Source of the DNA: Poritiphilus flavus
GTDB lineage: Bacteria; Bacteroidota; Bacteroidia; Flavobacteriales; Flavobacteriaceae
Assembly: GCF_009901585.1 (NCBI RefSeq)
Contig: NZ_WXYO01000004.1
Span: 62,001-126,000, forward strand
Reading direction: 5' to 3'
Length of the DNA stretch: 64,000 nucleotides
Shown here: positions 16,042-24,301 of the stretch, piece by piece
Numbering within the stretch: position 1 is the stretch's first letter
Layout: the number at the start of each line of letters is the position of its first letter
The notes under the pieces: generated by a model
Told to the model about the DNA's origin: nothing
Seen by the model: the letters and a program-made list of their open reading frames with translations, nothing else
Database searches by the model: none
Program-made: the position numbers and the translations under genes

Positions 16042-17712
16042 ATGAACAGTAAAGAATTTAAAAAATGTTTTTCGGCGGATTCAATACTACTTGCATGGGA
16101 ACGGGTTATAGCTAGTGTTGGAACAGATGCTAAGGACTATTTTGGTATAAGTGTCTTCAATTCAGACTTAACACAAAACCTGAAAAACCTAACAGAAGAA
16201 CTTGATTCTGGAAAGTATAATCCAACCAGACCATTTAAATATTTCGAGCCAAAAATCAATGGTACTCAAAGAACTAAAACAGTACTCGGAATAAAAGATG
16301 CGATTGTTTATCAAGCTATTGCAAACCATGTAGCAGAAATAACATACGACCACTTTTCTGAAACCCGACATTTTGTATTTGGAAGCGTATTAAGTCCAGA
16401 TGTAAAAAAAGGGGTGAAACTACTGGAGGATGATGTTATTGATTATTACTTCTTCGAGTATTACGTGAGTCTTTATAATCGATTTGTACAAAGTATAAAC
16501 GAAACAGTAGATAAACGCTCGATCAAGTATCAATTAGAAACAGACATTACTAGTTTTTTTGACACTATTCCTCACTCAACTTTAATCATAGAACTTAACG
16601 AATTCAAAATCGCTAATGACATTCTACAACTACTGGGTAAGTGTCTCAATTTCTGGTCAGGAACTAGAGATTTGCAAACAATTGGGGTAGGTATTCCACA
16701 AGGACCTGCTGCTTCTTATTTCTTCGCTAATCTAATTTTAGATAGTCTTGACAGATTAGCTATGAAAAATGGATTAACCTATTATAGGTTTATGGATGAT
16801 ATTAGAATATACGATTCAAATAAGAATACTCTTAATTCAGCATTAATAAGCTTTGATAGACATTTAAAAAGTAAGTCATTATCAATTAACATCAAGAAGA
16901 CATCAATTCAAGAAGTTGAACGCTCTGATAGTGAGAAAGGTAGATTGCTAGACGCATCAGGTATTAAAATTAAAAAGCATAAAAAATCTAAAGAAATAGA
17001 CGTAGATATTTTAGAACATGATTCATCTCAAATAAGTGGGGATGAAGAAAAAAATATTAAATCTCTTGATAAAAGGGAAGCTTTAAGCTTTTACTACGAT
17101 GCTATCGAGGAAATTGAGAATGAACTTGTAGACATCTATCATAATACAAAAGATGAAAACATATTGGAATCCTCATTTTTAAAGGATGTAAAACTTGTCA
17201 GGAGATTTTTAACACTAGCTCAAAAATGGCGATTAATAACTCAAAATTTAATTGACATTGATGACAAAGTTCCAGACTACGAAATGGTCGACATTTGGTT
17301 ATTTGGTATTTCTCGCATCTTTTGGAAAGCAAACAATCTCATTTGGAATCTAACATATTACCTTGATTTGAAAGATTATAATGATGAGTTCAATAATTTA
17401 ATTAATGATTTCAAAGACTATGAATGGGTACAGTACCAGCTACTCGCTGTATATGGCAAGACACTAGATTTTAATAGTCAAAAGGTAAATTCTATCATCA
17501 AGAAAATCAGTAAAGAAAAAAGCCCTCTTGTCCGACTAGGTTATTACAAGATTTTAGTTGAAAAAATAAAAGCCAATTCACAAATAGCAGATTCTTTATC
17601 ATACTTAATTAAATCCGAACCTGAAATTTATGTTCAAGAAACTGTCTTGAATTTAATCCATCAAAAGAATCTAAACATTCCAATTGACAATTTAAAATCT
17701 TGGTTTTTATAA
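16042..17712 (+). CDS. Reverse transcriptase with helical C-terminal domain (candidate defence RT)
   Basis: The 556-residue protein carries RT motifs in order: an N-terminal region with KYNPTRPFKYFEPK and VLGIKDAIVYQAIANHVA, motif A QLETDITSFFDTIPH (Asp168), motif B GVGIPQGPAASYFFAN (215-230), motif C RFMDDIRIY (catalytic Asp252/253) and motif D SLSINIKKTSI. There is no maturase, integrase or retron-specific VTG motif. The region after residue 300 is long, helical and ends in HEAT-like units (SPLVRLGYYKILVEKI, EPEIYVQETVLNLIHQKN). This resembles the alpha-helical repeat domains of Abi/DRT reverse transcriptases of the unknown-group class. It overlaps the HEPN-like gene by one base (TAATG). 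The island setting supports a phage-defence role; this is inference and the exact UG class is not determined. Confidence 0.8.
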   Translation: MNSKEFKKCFSADSILLAWERVIASVGTDAKDYFGISVFNSDLTQNLKNLTEELDSGKYNPTRPFKYFEPKINGTQRTKTVLGIKDAIVYQAIANHVAEITYDHFSETRHFVFGSVLSPDVKKGVKLLEDDVIDYYFFEYYVSLYNRFVQSINETVDKRSIKYQLETDITSFFDTIPHSTLIIELNEFKIANDILQLLGKCLNFWSGTRDLQTIGVGIPQGPAASYFFANLILDSLDRLAMKNGLTYYRFMDDIRIYDSNKNTLNSALISFDRHLKSKSLSINIKKTSIQEVERSDSEKGRLLDASGIKIKKHKKSKEIDVDILEHDSSQISGDEEKNIKSLDKREALSFYYDAIEEIENELVDIYHNTKDENILESSFLKDVKLVRRFLTLAQKWRLITQNLIDIDDKVPDYEMVDIWLFGISRIFWKANNLIWNLTYYLDLKDYNDEFNNLINDFKDYEWVQYQLLAVYGKTLDFNSQKVNSIIKKISKEKSPLVRLGYYKILVEKIKANSQIADSLSYLIKSEPEIYVQETVLNLIHQKNLNIPIDNLKSWFL

Positions 17713-18344
17713 TGGATTATCTAAAAACACTTCAAGACATAAAGAATTCTATTGGTGAAGGGAAAGAACTAACGGCCTCAAATAAACTTATAGTAATCGG
17801 ACTTATTGAGAAAGAAGAAGAAACAGTCGGGATGAATGAAGACTCATTTGTTTATTTCTATGAAGATGTAATCGATAATGAAATTCAATTTGAGTTTGAA
17901 GAAGCATTAACGACTGATGTTTATCAACTAGCACAAGGGGATGCTGCCAATTGTCTAAACACATTTTCATCTTTCAAGAAAATTCAAGATAATTCAGCAA
18001 TATATTCTTGGTTGCAAAATGCCATTAGATTCACAGACCACCTTGCATTGCATTATCTACAAGAAATAATAAAAGAGGAGCCTGAAAGGCAGGGTGATGC
18101 TGGTACAGAACGCTCTAGATACATTCAAATTAACCAGAAGAAAAATGATGCTGAAAAAGCTGGTAGAATAATGAATAACCTTTATGAATGCAGAAACAAA
18201 TTAGAACACCGAAAGGTAGAAAGTTCAGATTCTCAAAGAATAATACCTCCCAATTATAAAAGAGCAAAAAAACAAATAACTAGACGCTATCCAGAAGCAT
18301 TGATTTGTTTTCGAGATTCGTTTGCGAGTTATTATAATCAATAA
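17712..18344 (+). CDS. HEPN-like protein coupled to the reverse transcriptase
   Basis: The start is the ATG at 17712 sharing its A with the RT stop TAA (a TAATG overlap); an in-frame TTG at 17700 is less likely. The 210-residue protein is mostly helical and contains RNKLEH at 161-166. This is the R-x4-H pattern with Asn after Arg that marks the active site of HEPN ribonucleases. A helix-rich region (WLQNAIRFTDHLALHYLQEII) precedes it. HEPN domains are fused to the RT in the AbiA abortive-infection protein, so this pair may be a split form of that architecture. It is last in the five-gene cluster. Confidence 0.65.
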   Translation: MDYLKTLQDIKNSIGEGKELTASNKLIVIGLIEKEEETVGMNEDSFVYFYEDVIDNEIQFEFEEALTTDVYQLAQGDAANCLNTFSSFKKIQDNSAIYSWLQNAIRFTDHLALHYLQEIIKEEPERQGDAGTERSRYIQINQKKNDAEKAGRIMNNLYECRNKLEHRKVESSDSQRIIPPNYKRAKKQITRRYPEALICFRDSFASYYNQ

Positions 18345-18430
18345 CTGTCCAAAACAAAGATGACTATTAGCGGTGGCTCGTTCTCGTCTACTCCCGAATA
18401 TTCAAGAGGGTTTTTAATTTGTTGAAAAAA

Positions 18431-18676
18431 CTAAAAAGATTCAAGTAGTTCAGACAATTTCATCTTCAATCCTTTACAAACTTCCAATAGATAAATGTAG
18501 CTGGGATTTATTTTACCCTTTTCAAGCCTATTGATGCTAGGCTGATCTTTGCCTATGCTGTTTGCAAACTCCGTTTGGCTAAGGCCCAATGATTCTCTGG
18601 CCTTTGCAAACTTCTCACCCAACTGTTTAAGCTCTTTCTCATTGTCCATGACAACGTAAAGAACTTCACATTGCAT
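18431..18676 (-). CDS. XRE-family helix-turn-helix regulator
   Basis: The 81-residue protein (72 if started at the internal ATG at 18649, MDNEKELKQLG) is a compact XRE/Cro domain. Its core is KARESLGLSQTEFANSIGKDQPSINRLEKGKINPSYIYLLE, holding the five-helix HTH with recognition helix DQPSINRLEKG. It sits between the RT/HEPN pair (convergent) and the secreted protein at 18743 (divergent, 66-bp gap). It may regulate the latter or itself. Confidence 0.85.
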   Translation of the reverse strand: MQCEVLYVVMDNEKELKQLGEKFAKARESLGLSQTEFANSIGKDQPSINRLEKGKINPSYIYLLEVCKGLKMKLSELLESF

Positions 18677-18742
18677 AATAAAATCTATAACGGATTCGTT
18701 ATAATTGGCAGTTCATTGTAATTAACTACCAAAACAATAAAC

Positions 18743-19282
18743 ATGAAAAGACTAGTATTTATACTGTTCGTTATCGGTACCATCGGTACAGGCAAAGCAC
18801 AGGATGCCAAAAAATTTGAGTATCAAGAAAAAGGGCTAAACGATTACGTTGTTACCAAGGTGGAGGGTAAGACGGCAGATGAAATTTATGCCAGCGCATT
18901 CAATTGGGTAAAGGAAACCTACAAAAATCCTGACGAGGTACTTAAAGCCACTATCGAGGGTAAAAAAATCAGGTTAACCGGGGTTGCATCCAATTTGTTG
19001 ATTGTAAAAAATAAGTACTCGTTCCCATTAAAGTACACTGTTGAAATTGCTGTAAAAGATGGGCGGTACAAATTTGAAATCTTTACCATAGAAACCCCAC
19101 CCAATGAGTATGGAAATGGGGCTGATTATAAAAATATAGAGGGTTTTAAGACCAAAAAATCTATGGTAAAGAACTTTGGCGAATCACCAAACAGAATTGA
19201 GAATTACTTTAATGACCTCAACAAAAGCCTCAAGAACTATATCCTATCTGGAAGCCCTGGAGAGAATGATCAGGATTGGTAA
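18743..19282 (+). CDS. Secreted protein, probable DUF4468 (TBP-like fold)
   Basis: The 179-residue protein begins with a signal peptide (MKRLVFILFVIGTIGTGKAQ). The sequence KTADEIYASAFNWVKETYKN followed by VLKATIEGKKIRLTGVASN matches the pattern of DUF4468 proteins of Bacteroidota, which have a TBP-like alpha/beta fold and unknown role. The C-terminal 60 residues are basic and helical. It is divergent from the XRE gene. Confidence 0.6.
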   Translation: MKRLVFILFVIGTIGTGKAQDAKKFEYQEKGLNDYVVTKVEGKTADEIYASAFNWVKETYKNPDEVLKATIEGKKIRLTGVASNLLIVKNKYSFPLKYTVEIAVKDGRYKFEIFTIETPPNEYGNGADYKNIEGFKTKKSMVKNFGESPNRIENYFNDLNKSLKNYILSGSPGENDQDW

Positions 19283-19414
19283 ATACTTCGGTGTAGATAA
19301 TAATGCAAAAGCAAGTCGTAACAAATTCAGTGTGGGTACAATTATATAACCAAAACACTACCTCAGCTCCCAATAATGGCATCACAAACTGTATGCAGTC
19401 AAAGTATGGCAAAC

Positions 19415-20644
19415 CTATTTGAAATTTGTTTTTAAACGTGTAAACTCATGCAAAATCGGGTTCATAAATCTTGGTAGTTCTTGTTCGTTCGATTTAGTTC
19501 GTATTATCGAAGCTATGTATTCAAAGTCATCAATTTGTCTTGTGTCATATGAACGTGATTTAATTGCTAGATCTTTATCAATCATATAAAATGCTAAAAT
19601 CTCGCTATTAGCATGTTCGACCCTTTCACGACTGTCCAGATTATTTATATTACCAATATCATAAATGTACATTTCCGTGACAAAAAGAACACTAACTATT
19701 TTATCAGCTTCAATTCGTTTAGAAATTTCATTGAACTTTCTATATACTGTAGTTTTGATAGAGAATCCAAAAGTAATTAGTTCAAATGTATCATCACTAT
19801 ATAAAATTAGACAAGTTGGTAATAGTGTTTTTTGCATTTGAAAAATCACCAAATGCATTAGTTCAAATTTGCTAAACAAGTCACCGTTAGGATAAGTTTT
19901 ATTTAGATTCTCAATTGGAACTTTTATCTGTCTTTGACCTGACAACAAGGCAACTCTCGATGCTTTTTCAAAATATTCTTTTTTACTATAAAATACGTAG
20001 TCATCAACAAAGAGCATATCTTTAGGCACCCGGTAGAAATTTATCTTATCTATTTTCCTTTCGAGTTCATCAGATAATTTACAGTCCCCTTTGATTTCCT
20101 TTTTCATGTCAGCTAGGAAGAGTTTCATTTGGCTTATTCCGAAAATCAAATTATCATACAAATCTTCACTATGGCCATATTCAAAAAATGAAAACTCAGC
20201 CGAAAACATCACTTCTAATTGACCAGAGTCAATAAATGTTGTCCTCAGCGAGTCAACGATAGATGAAATTTCTACATCATTATCAATAGTATAAACTAAT
20301 TCAGGTAGTGACAACGGATTCTGACCAGAATAGATACTTATTAAAATTCTTTTTTCCAGGTTAAAAGGTTGTTGCTTAAGTACCTCGTTTCGTTTCTCTA
20401 TAAACCATTTACCGACATCATTGACTAGGTATTTATCACGCAGCTTTTCATATATGGACAGGAATGATGTATTGGCCAAAGATTTTTGCAACACAAAGGT
20501 GATATTTCTATACTCTGAAAAGAAATTATCTAAGTAACTTATGTTGTCAAAGAAGTTTGTCCCTTTTTCAAATTGTTCAAGACTGCTCAAGGAACTATAG
20601 AATTTATGTAGTGCCGGATACAATAAGCCTCTTGAGGTATTCAT
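19415..20644 (-). CDS. Unknown 409-residue cytoplasmic protein
   Basis: I recognise no family. The protein lacks a signal peptide and membrane segment. The first 120 residues are helical and include DVGKWFIEKRNEVLKQQPF, which resembles the W-x4-RN motif of HEPN-like hypothetical proteins but lacks the downstream His. The second half is beta-rich (LLPTCLILYSDDTFELITFGFSIKTTVYRKF). It is the only long minus-strand gene of the island and lies alone, 247 bp from the cassette-like array. AT-rich codon use matches its neighbours. Confidence 0.55.
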   Translation of the reverse strand: MNTSRGLLYPALHKFYSSLSSLEQFEKGTNFFDNISYLDNFFSEYRNITFVLQKSLANTSFLSIYEKLRDKYLVNDVGKWFIEKRNEVLKQQPFNLEKRILISIYSGQNPLSLPELVYTIDNDVEISSIVDSLRTTFIDSGQLEVMFSAEFSFFEYGHSEDLYDNLIFGISQMKLFLADMKKEIKGDCKLSDELERKIDKINFYRVPKDMLFVDDYVFYSKKEYFEKASRVALLSGQRQIKVPIENLNKTYPNGDLFSKFELMHLVIFQMQKTLLPTCLILYSDDTFELITFGFSIKTTVYRKFNEISKRIEADKIVSVLFVTEMYIYDIGNINNLDSRERVEHANSEILAFYMIDKDLAIKSRSYDTRQIDDFEYIASIIRTKSNEQELPRFMNPILHEFTRLKTNFK

Positions 20645-20736
20645 TTATACTCTATTAAAAATAAAAGATATATAAAAACGAATCTAACATCCATATTTAA
20701 TTAAATTATGTTTTGGAAGAGTTTAGATTAACAAAG

Positions 20737-20884
20737 TGCGGCACAAAACAATGGCTATAATTCATTGCTGCTTTTTAGCTAACTTCAAATTCACAAAATA
20801 ATAAGCGGCTCGATTTCTATGGTTCGAAATTCTAAGAATTTCAACCACATGACGAAATCATAGCCGTGACCGTTTTACGCGAGC
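20737..20884. repeat. attC-like structured repeat, copy A
   Basis: The outer arms are GCACAAAAC...ATGGCTAT (20741-20758) and ATAGCCGTGACCGTTTTACG (20860-20879, with a final C at 20880), which are imperfect inverted complements. Inside, GGTT-c-GAAATTC pairs with GAATTTC-AACC (20821-20846). The stretch AACGAAATCATAGCCG-like right arm is shared with copy C at 22791-22819. Copy A and copy C have the same order of blocks but different stem sequences. This resembles integron attC architecture but does not prove it. Confidence 0.6.
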
Positions 20885-20891
20885 TGAAAAA

Positions 20892-21344
20892 ATGGAACTC
20901 GAACTAAACGTTGGAATTGGTGACTTGAAATTTGGAATGTTCCAAAAAGTGATTTACGAGACATTTGGAATACCAGATAAAATTCAAGAGGACGAAGATG
21001 ATTCAGATAACCTCTACATCGAATATAACAATCAAAAATTAAGGCTGACCATATACAAAAATGAGGACAATCGTCTGGGATACATCTACTCAAGCAGTCC
21101 ACACTTGACATTCAACGGAATTAAAATAATTGACCGAAATGTCGATTGGGTTAAAAGTGAAGTTTTTGGAGGAATTGTCAAAAAGTGGGAGATAGAAGAA
21201 TACGATTTTTGGTCCACTCACAGCGATGACGAAAATTGGCTAACTCTAAACGTGGAATTTGGAAAAGTCAGTAGTGTAGAAATCGGAGCGCCATGGAAAA
21301 ATGAAGAAGAATATGATTGGTCAGAAGATTGGAAAATTGTTTAA
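20892..21344 (+). CDS. Hypothetical cassette-type protein
   Basis: The 150-residue protein is acidic and beta-rich (LELNVGIGDLKFGMFQKVIY, LRLTIYKNEDNRLGYIYSS, WLTLNVEFGKVSSVEIG). The opening VGIGDLKFGM-x-ETFGIPD motif is seen in small Bacteroidota hypothetical proteins of SmpA/immunity-like type, but I cannot assign a family. It starts 8 bp after repeat A and is followed after 18 bp by the HNH gene, so the two form one two-gene unit. Confidence 0.55.
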   Translation: MELELNVGIGDLKFGMFQKVIYETFGIPDKIQEDEDDSDNLYIEYNNQKLRLTIYKNEDNRLGYIYSSSPHLTFNGIKIIDRNVDWVKSEVFGGIVKKWEIEEYDFWSTHSDDENWLTLNVEFGKVSSVEIGAPWKNEEEYDWSEDWKIV

Positions 21345-21362
21345 ATATCATTAGAAAATGAT

Positions 21363-21668
21363 ATGAAGGACATCAAATTATTACTTCTTCTTCTAATTGT
21401 TGGACTAGTCCCTTGGTTGTTTAAACGTTGGCGTTTCAGCTTAAAACGAAAACGTCGTCGTGACTATTACCGAAATACCTATTTAAAGTCCGACGAATGG
21501 AAAAGAAAACGTTACCTAGTCTTGAAACGGGATAACTGGAAATGTGTCTACTGCGGAAAGCGTGCAACACAGGTACATCATAAAAGATATGCCAAGAAAA
21601 ATATTGGAAAGGAGCCTATAAAATGGTTGGTTTCAATATGCAAATCATGTCATGACAAATTGCATTAA
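21363..21668 (+). CDS. HNH endonuclease with N-terminal membrane anchor
   Basis: The 101-residue protein has an N-terminal hydrophobic helix (IKLLLLLLIVGLVPWLF, 4-20), a very basic linker (KRWRFSLKRKRRRDYY) and a complete HNH domain. The domain has CVYCG, a central QVHHKRY and CKSCHDKLH, i.e. the beta-beta-alpha metal site flanked by two zinc CxxC pairs. A membrane anchor on such a small HNH nuclease is unusual and suggests action on incoming or envelope-proximal DNA. It lies between repeat copies A and B on the plus strand. Confidence 0.75.
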   Translation: MKDIKLLLLLLIVGLVPWLFKRWRFSLKRKRRRDYYRNTYLKSDEWKRKRYLVLKRDNWKCVYCGKRATQVHHKRYAKKNIGKEPIKWLVSICKSCHDKLH

Positions 21669-21681
21669 TAAATAAAAGTCT

Positions 21682-21704
21682 GCGCACAACATTGGCTATA
21701 ATTA
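21682..21704. repeat. attC-like repeat, copy B (left arm only)
   Basis: GCGCACAACATTGGCTATAA matches the left arms of copies A and C (GC-n-CAA-n-TGGCTATAATT), but the next gene begins 5 bp later and the right arm is missing. It therefore looks like a truncated copy of the same repeat. Confidence 0.5.
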
Positions 21705-21708
21705 TAAA

Positions 21709-22677
21709 ATGAAAGGTAAAGGATTACTAATAAACGAAATCGGACTAGGATATGCTCCAATGAGTGCATATGATTTTCGGAAATTGATAATGGACGAAGG
21801 TTTTCGTGACAATGTTTTCGACAGTCAATTATATATCATTGCCCAAAGAAAAGCACTAACTTTTAACAACTTTAATTTTAGAGAAGAATTAAAACTAAAT
21901 TTTGAAATAAGACAAGATGAAAATCCTTCAATTATTAAATGTACACTTCCACTTGTGCAAGAAAATATCACAACTGATTTATCAAAACGAATAGATTTAA
22001 GGCTACACAACCGAAAAAATACATTAGAAAAAAAGATTGGATTTCCATTTAATGGAACACAAGGTTTTTCAATTCAGGAAATTGATGCTAATGGAAAAAA
22101 AACTAAGACATTGGGTTGGTTCTCACCTGACAAACTATTTCAAAACCATTGGAAAGGACATATACGTGCAGATTTTTCAGCGAACTATAGAAAAATGTGT
22201 GAATTCAAAGTCCACTATGTATGAAAGTCTACAGAGCAAAATATTTGTAAACGATTATCGAACCATTCTACATTCCAAGAGATATTAATAAACGAAGAAC
22301 CATTTTCCTATGACAATATTCCGTCCAACGAAATAATCATACTTCTATTAAAGATTGTAGATAATAATACCATTGTAAGTTTTGGGCCAGAATCAAATGC
22401 AGAGGATATGACGAGCTACCTTTCCGATTATACTTTACCAAACGAAAAGACAATTTCCTCAGATGCGGAAAAAGCATTAATAAAACACCTGCAACCGGAA
22501 TACAACAAGATTTTATATAATTCTTTTCCAAAAGAAAATGATTTGATTAATGTCGACTATCATAATACTATTTTTTACGGATTTTCTGACCCTATAACTT
22601 TGACTTACAAAAGCGGAAAAATTAAAGGAGGGGAATTTGAATATGATAAAGACTATATATCAGTGGAAAGTAAATAA
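21709..22677 (+). pseudogene. Gene interrupted by one in-frame TGA (YIG-motif protein)
   Basis: Two open segments (21709-22224 and 22225-22677) lie in the same frame, separated only by TGA at 22222-22224. Across it the protein reads FKVHYV-stop-KSTEQNICKRLSNHSTF. This resembles the second half-motif of GIY-YIG-type proteins (Y-V-G-K-S...R-L...H), with the TGA where Gly (GGA) is expected. The C-terminal part has SDAEKALIKHLQPEYNKILY, a pattern of conserved hypothetical proteins linked to such folds. One G-to-T change explains the interruption, so it is a recent pseudogene, a sequencing error, or, less likely, recoding. Total length would be 322 residues. No family is assigned with certainty. 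Confidence 0.65.
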
Positions 22678-22681
22678 CGAT

Positions 22682-22819
22682 GCCCAACATTGACTATAAT
22701 TCATTGCGGCATTTTAACTAACTTGAAACCTAATTAACCTTTAACACGGCTGGATTTCAAACGGACGATTTCCTAACGGGAATGTCCACAACGAAATCAT
22801 AGCCGGGACCGTTTTGCGC
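22682..22819. repeat. attC-like structured repeat, copy C
   Basis: The left arm GCCCAACATTGACTAT (22682-22697) is complementary to the right arm ATAGCCGGGACCGTTTTGCG (22799-22818, with a final C at 22819). An internal stem GGAC-g-ATTTCC / GGGAAT-GTCC lies at 22763-22787, at the same relative place as the GGTT/AACC stem of copy A but with different bases. Blocks TATAATTCATTGC and ACGAAATCATAGCCG are shared with copy A. Confidence 0.65.
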
Positions 22820-22844
22820 AAGGTTGGTTGCACCTCAAAATTAT

Positions 22845-23648
22845 ATGCTCGAAAAATCAGAACTTGAAGAAATAATCAATAATGATTTTGGGAAAAATAT
22901 TTCCAATAAGACATTATATAAATACACCAGCCTTGAAGTTGGAATCGAAAACATCTTACTGAACGGAACATTAAAGTTTTCTCATCCTTCAATATTCAAC
23001 GACCCTTTTGATTGCAACGAAAAGCTTTTGAAAATTAGGTTAACAAAAGAAGAAAAAAGAGAGCTTTTTAATAGTATTAAACCAAAAATTCCTTCAGATT
23101 TCAGAAGAACAGTTTGGGACCAGATAAATGACCAAAATAAATACGAAGAATACAATAAAATTAACCGTGATAGATTTAAAATAAGTTGTTTTTCAGAAGT
23201 TAGTGATGAAATCCTTATGTGGTCTCATTATGCAGAAAAGCACTCTGGAATATGCATTGGGTTTAAGTTCAATGCGAACATTTTAAATCAGTTTGTCCTA
23301 GCTCCTGTTAAATACATTTCGGAATTAAAACCATTAGATGGAAACGCTCCTTTAAATAGAGTAATTTATTATTGGTTAACAACAAAATCAGAGAGATGGG
23401 AATATGAAAAAGAAGTAAGAGCAATAGCAAAAACAAAAAACAATGAAAATGCGGAATTAATTAAATTTGATTTAGCATACGTAAGTGAAATAATTTTTGG
23501 TTGCAACATTTCTCAGAGTTCTCTGGAACTTGCTATTAATAGACTGGAGAAAAGCATGATGAACTATAATCTTATTTCTATAAAAAAAATGGAAATAGAC
23601 GATAAAACTTTTTCTCTGAAAGAAAATTTAATAAAACCCCTCGCATAA
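22845..23648 (+). CDS. DUF2971-domain protein
   Basis: I use the ATG at 22845 (MLEKSELEEIINND); an in-frame TTG at 22824 falls inside the repeat edge. The 267-residue protein shows the DUF2971 landmarks: TLYKYTSLEVGIENILLNGT, KFSHPSIFNDPFDCNEK, ISCFSEVSDEILMWSHYAEK, HSGICIGFKF and ERWEYEKEVRAI. DUF2971 proteins are common in mobile islands and near defence genes; their activity is unknown. It is bracketed by repeat copies C and D. Confidence 0.8.
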   Translation: MLEKSELEEIINNDFGKNISNKTLYKYTSLEVGIENILLNGTLKFSHPSIFNDPFDCNEKLLKIRLTKEEKRELFNSIKPKIPSDFRRTVWDQINDQNKYEEYNKINRDRFKISCFSEVSDEILMWSHYAEKHSGICIGFKFNANILNQFVLAPVKYISELKPLDGNAPLNRVIYYWLTTKSERWEYEKEVRAIAKTKNNENAELIKFDLAYVSEIIFGCNISQSSLELAINRLEKSMMNYNLISIKKMEIDDKTFSLKENLIKPLA

Positions 23649-23735
23649 CGTTGTCTACAGTTCAGCATGGCCTCTACCCCTAACCTCAAAAATTTCTATT
23701 TTAAAAAGGCTTGATTTCGCAGTCTGAAGAATCAT
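23643..23735. repeat. attC-like repeat, copy D (degenerate)
   Basis: Directly at the DUF2971 stop codon the sequence GCATAACGTTGTCTACAGTT begins, followed by a CTAACCTCAAAA block and GGCTTGATTTC. This is the same order as in copies A and C (left arm, CTAACTT, CGGCTnGATTTC). The right arm is decayed. The placement flush with a stop codon is like cassette attC sites. Confidence 0.45.
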
Positions 23736-23749
23736 AAAGGATAAACTAA

Positions 23750-24298
23750 TTGGACCAGACAATTCTAAAACAAATTTCCTTAATCATAAGAGAGAATAAG
23801 GAATTATTAAAAATACCCATCAGACAAAAAGCCAAATTTGAAGGATGGTTGAAATTTGAGTTAGCCAACCGACTCGAATTAATCGGAATGGAAAATGTGG
23901 AAGTTGAATCTCAAAATGGATTTGGACACAATCGTGCTGACATTTCATTTTTTTACAATGAGCGCTATTATCAGGTTGAACTTAAAACTTCAAATACGAA
24001 TTGGAAAATTGAAGGCGTAAGCAACAACAGTAGACCAATCACCAAAAATATCAAATCAATAGTAAAGGATGCTAAAAAGCTAAATTCAACTCAAGGAATT
24101 GTTTCATTTGTCTTATTCCCCATTCCGCCAAAGGACGATAGGTGGAAAATATATATCGAGCGGATTAAAAAAGAAACGAAAATTGATATCGATTATAACA
24201 AGAATTGTAAACTGGAACAGGTAAATATAGACAACAACAGGAAGTGTGAACTGCTTATCTGTTCATTTCTTTCTCGAAAATTCGACAATTGGAGATAA
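23750..24298 (+). CDS. PD-(D/E)XK nuclease-like protein
   Basis: The 182-residue protein starts at TTG with an AAAGGA sequence upstream. It has a restriction-endonuclease-like core: an N-terminal helix region (KAKFEGWLKFELANRLE), then NRADISFFYNERYYQVELKT, in which Asp64 and Glu77-x-Lys79 form the D...ExK catalytic set. KTSNTNWKIE follows. It is likely a nuclease acting on DNA, possibly in defence. There is no partner methyltransferase in the array. Confidence 0.65.
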   Translation: MDQTILKQISLIIRENKELLKIPIRQKAKFEGWLKFELANRLELIGMENVEVESQNGFGHNRADISFFYNERYYQVELKTSNTNWKIEGVSNNSRPITKNIKSIVKDAKKLNSTQGIVSFVLFPIPPKDDRWKIYIERIKKETKIDIDYNKNCKLEQVNIDNNRKCELLICSFLSRKFDNWR

Positions 24299-24301
24299 AA
24301 A

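Noticed and set aside
16042-17712. Retron or group II intron reverse transcriptase
   Set aside because: No msr/msd-like inverted repeat is visible in the 77-bp upstream gap and no maturase or HNH domain is present.
19423-20644. HEPN nuclease call for the 409-residue protein
   Set aside because: An RN motif exists but the required downstream His is absent, so the active site is not supported.
22222-22224. Selenocysteine or recoded TGA in the array gene
   Set aside because: No selenocysteine insertion element is seen after it and the position fits Gly (GGA); a nonsense change is simpler.
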